DNA of 64,000 bases, from the NCBI RefSeq assembly GCF_020541305.1, contig NZ_CP047396.1, positions 124,001 to 188,000 on the forward strand, given 5' to 3'. The translations under genes were made by a program, and so were the position numbers. This document shows, piece by piece, positions 62,021 through 64,000 of this stretch. The notes beneath the pieces were generated by a model. The model had not been told where the DNA came from. It was given only the letters and a program-made list of their open reading frames with translations, and did no database searches. Source of the stretch: Candidatus Vallotiella adelgis (GTDB taxonomy: Bacteria > Pseudomonadota > Gammaproteobacteria > Burkholderiales > Burkholderiaceae). The stretch's first letter is position 1. Every line of letters begins with the position of its first letter.

Positions 62021-63057
62021 AAAAAGTTCTTATTCTCGGAATTAACGGTTTCATCGGGCATCATCTTTCTAAGCGCATCCTAGAGACCACCGATTGGGAA
62101 GTATACGGAATGGATATACAGACAGATCGTCTAGGCGATCTAATACATCATTCTCGCATGCACTTCTTCGATGGAGATATCACGATTAATAAAGAATGGG
62201 GAGAGTATCACATCCGCAAGTGTGATGTGATTTTGCCGTTGGTTGCGATTGCCACGCCAGCTACCTATGTAAAGCAGCCACTACGCGTGTTTGAGCTTGA
62301 TTTTGAGGCAAACATGCCGATTGTACGATCAGCGGTCAAGTATGAAAAACACCTGGTTTTTCCGTCTACTTCCGAAGTGTACGGTATGTGCAGCGATAGC
62401 GAGTTCGACCCAGAAACCTCGCCGTTAATTTACGGCCCGATTAATAAGCCGCGATGGATCTATGCATGCTCGAAACAGTTAATGGATCGCGTAATTTGGG
62501 GCTACGGTATGGAAGGTCTAAATTTCACGCTATTTCGCCCTTTCAATTGGATTGGCCCAGGGCTAGACAACATCCATACTCCAAAGGAGGGGTCATCGCG
62601 TGTGGTTACGCAGTTTCTTGGCCATATCGTTCGGGGCGAGAATATCAGCTTAGTCGACGGCGGCGCGCAAAAACGCACGTTTACTGATATTGACGACGGC
62701 ATTTCGGCACTAATGCAAATTATTAAGAATCCCGGCAGTATCGCAACCGGCAAGATCTATAATATCGGCAATCCACATAACAATTTTTCGGTGTATGAGC
62801 TGGCTAATAAGATGCTGTTGCTGGCAGCAGAGTACACTGAATATGCGCAGCTCGCACAACAGGTAAAATTAGTAGAAACTTCATCGATAGCTTATTACGG
62901 CAGTGGTTATCAAGACGTACAAAATCGCATTCCGAAGATTAATAATACAAAGAAAGATCTAGCTTGGTCGCCGACGACGTCAATGGATGACGCACTGCGC
63001 AATATCTTTGAGGCATATCGATCGCAGGTCTCCGAAGTCCGCGCGCTAATTGATTAA
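62017..63057 (+). CDS. UDP-glucuronate C4 decarboxylase/dehydrogenase (ArnA C-terminal domain as a separate protein)
   Basis: 346-residue short-chain dehydrogenase that oxidises and decarboxylates UDP-GlcA to UDP-Ara4O with NAD+. NAD motif KVLILGINGFIGHHLSK, the Ser/Glu catalytic stretch FPSTSEVYGM, YxxxK as YACSKQLMDRVIW, FNWIGPGLDN and the conserved Arg in AQKRTFTDIDDG. Overlaps the formyltransferase gene by 4 bases. UDP-GlcA must come from a Ugd encoded outside the window. Confidence 0.93.
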   Translation: MKKVLILGINGFIGHHLSKRILETTDWEVYGMDIQTDRLGDLIHHSRMHFFDGDITINKEWGEYHIRKCDVILPLVAIATPATYVKQPLRVFELDFEANMPIVRSAVKYEKHLVFPSTSEVYGMCSDSEFDPETSPLIYGPINKPRWIYACSKQLMDRVIWGYGMEGLNFTLFRPFNWIGPGLDNIHTPKEGSSRVVTQFLGHIVRGENISLVDGGAQKRTFTDIDDGISALMQIIKNPGSIATGKIYNIGNPHNNFSVYELANKMLLLAAEYTEYAQLAQQVKLVETSSIAYYGSGYQDVQNRIPKINNTKKDLAWSPTTSMDDALRNIFEAYRSQVSEVRALID

Positions 63058-63077
63058 CGATGTACGTTAGTAGAATA

Positions 63078-63968
63078 ATGACTTATATTGTACTAAAGAT
63101 CGACGTAGATACGCTGCGCGGGACCTGTGAGGGAGTGCCGAATCTCATAAAGATGCTCCGGAACGCCGGAGCGACATTCCTGTTTAGTTTAGGAAAAGAC
63201 CATACGGGTTGGGCATTACGCCGGATATTCCGGCCGGGCTTCCTTCGTAAAGTGTCTCGTACATCAGTGCTCAAACACTACGGTCTTAAAACGCTCGCTT
63301 ATGGCGTTTTGCTGCCCGGCCCAGATATCGGTGCATGCGCGGCTGAACAGATGCGTGCTACACGCAATGCTGGATTCGAGGTAGGTATCCATACATGGGA
63401 TCACGTGTATTGGCAGGATAATGTTCGAACGCGGGAGCGCGAATGGACTATTGCACAAATGGCGCAAAGCCAAGCACGCTTTATTGAGATATTCGGCAAC
63501 GCTGCATGTACTCATGGAGCGGCGGGCTGGCAGATGAATAACTATGCATTTCATCAGCTTGACGCTTGGGGTATTCGATATGCATCCGACGGACGCGGCT
63601 ATGGCCCATACCGGCCGACTATCAATGGTTTTCCGCTTACTCACGTGCAGCTGCCGACTACTCTACCGACATTAGACGAAGTACTTCGGCTAGACGGATT
63701 GAACGTTGACAACGTCGCTGATTATCTATTGTCGTTGACGCGGTATAGTAGCATTGATCACGTATTTACACTACACGCGGAACTAGAAGGGCAGAAGCTC
63801 GCTCCTGTGCTTGAACGTCTGCTAGCAGGCTGGCGCGCACAAGGACATGCACTAGTATCTATGGCTGACTACTATTCGACACTACACCTGGACTCCCTTC
63901 CATTGCACCCTATCGTATGGGGCAAGGTGCCGGGTCGATCTGGTGAATTGATTATTCAGCCTAACTAA
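63078..63968 (+). CDS. arnD: 4-deoxy-4-formamido-L-arabinose-phosphoundecaprenol deformylase
   Basis: Polysaccharide-deacetylase (NodB) family enzyme that removes the formyl group, committing the sugar for flipping to ArnT. From ATG 63078 (MTYIVLKIDVDTLRG) it is 296 residues, matching relatives; ATG 63060 directly after the previous stop would add six residues and is the alternative. Motifs: LKIDVDT (metal Asp), ATFLFSLGKDHTGWALRRIF, VGIHTWDHVYWQ (His), THGAAGWQMN, LHAELEGQ. Last gene of the visible cluster; about 30 non-coding bases remain in the window. Confidence 0.93.
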   Translation: MTYIVLKIDVDTLRGTCEGVPNLIKMLRNAGATFLFSLGKDHTGWALRRIFRPGFLRKVSRTSVLKHYGLKTLAYGVLLPGPDIGACAAEQMRATRNAGFEVGIHTWDHVYWQDNVRTREREWTIAQMAQSQARFIEIFGNAACTHGAAGWQMNNYAFHQLDAWGIRYASDGRGYGPYRPTINGFPLTHVQLPTTLPTLDEVLRLDGLNVDNVADYLLSLTRYSSIDHVFTLHAELEGQKLAPVLERLLAGWRAQGHALVSMADYYSTLHLDSLPLHPIVWGKVPGRSGELIIQPN

Positions 63969-64000
63969 ATAATAAGAGCGGTTTTCGATCCACATAGATG

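Overview
The window looks like part of the chromosome of a genome-reduced betaproteobacterium of the Burkholderia/Mycetohabitans lineage, most likely an obligate or long-term endosymbiont. Two things support this. Protein sequences and gene order match Burkholderia almost gene for gene (rimP-nusA-infB-rbfA-truB-typA-sucA-sucB-lpd-zapE; frr-uppS-cdsA-dxr-bamA; dapC-dapD-dapE-prmB; hom-thrC; tRNA-Leu-rnr-rlmB-rpiA; arn cluster). The intact genes are separated by long non-coding stretches that hold frameshifted remnants of exactly the genes synteny predicts. About 45.6 kb of 64 kb (roughly 71%) is intact coding sequence by my coordinates. Ca. Vallotia (adelgid symbionts) is one lineage that would fit, but the species cannot be proven from this window.

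Layout: (1) 1-7.9 kb, minus strand: rpsB, tsf, pyrH, frr, uppS, cdsA, dxr, a broken rseP, and the start of bamA (runs off the edge). (2) 8-15 kb: map on plus, a probable glnD scrap, ligA on minus, then broken zipA and smc. (3) 15-21.5 kb, plus strand: dapC, dapD, dapE, prmB, cls. (4) 22-29 kb, minus: isolated gpx, rpiA, rlmB, rnr and a tRNA-Leu(CAG), with a very AT-rich island between rpiA and rlmB. (5) 30-48 kb, minus: zapE, lpd-sucB-sucA, typA, truB, rbfA, infB, nusA, rimP, rluB, followed upstream by a broken scpB. (6) 48-56.8 kb: mostly gene desert with several long perfect inverted repeats, one small unrecognised gene (50.4-50.7 kb), thrC, hom and a possible alaC scrap. (7) 56.8-64 kb, plus: a complete, tightly coupled L-Ara4N lipid A operon (arnT, SMR-type flippase, arnB, arnC, formyltransferase, decarboxylase, arnD).

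What is kept: translation and its maturation, isoprenoid and phospholipid precursors, outer-membrane assembly (BamA), mDAP/lysine and threonine synthesis, 2-oxoglutarate dehydrogenase, and L-Ara4N decoration of LPS. What is decaying: chromosome condensation (smc and scpB both remnants), ZipA, the RseP envelope-stress protease, and probably the GlnD nitrogen sensor and an AlaC-type aminotransferase. No transposase, prophage, CRISPR array or integrase is visible. I found no convincing new multi-gene system. The least explained items are the 95-residue winged-helix-like protein at 50.4-50.7 kb and a set of long perfect inverted repeats confined to gene-free DNA.
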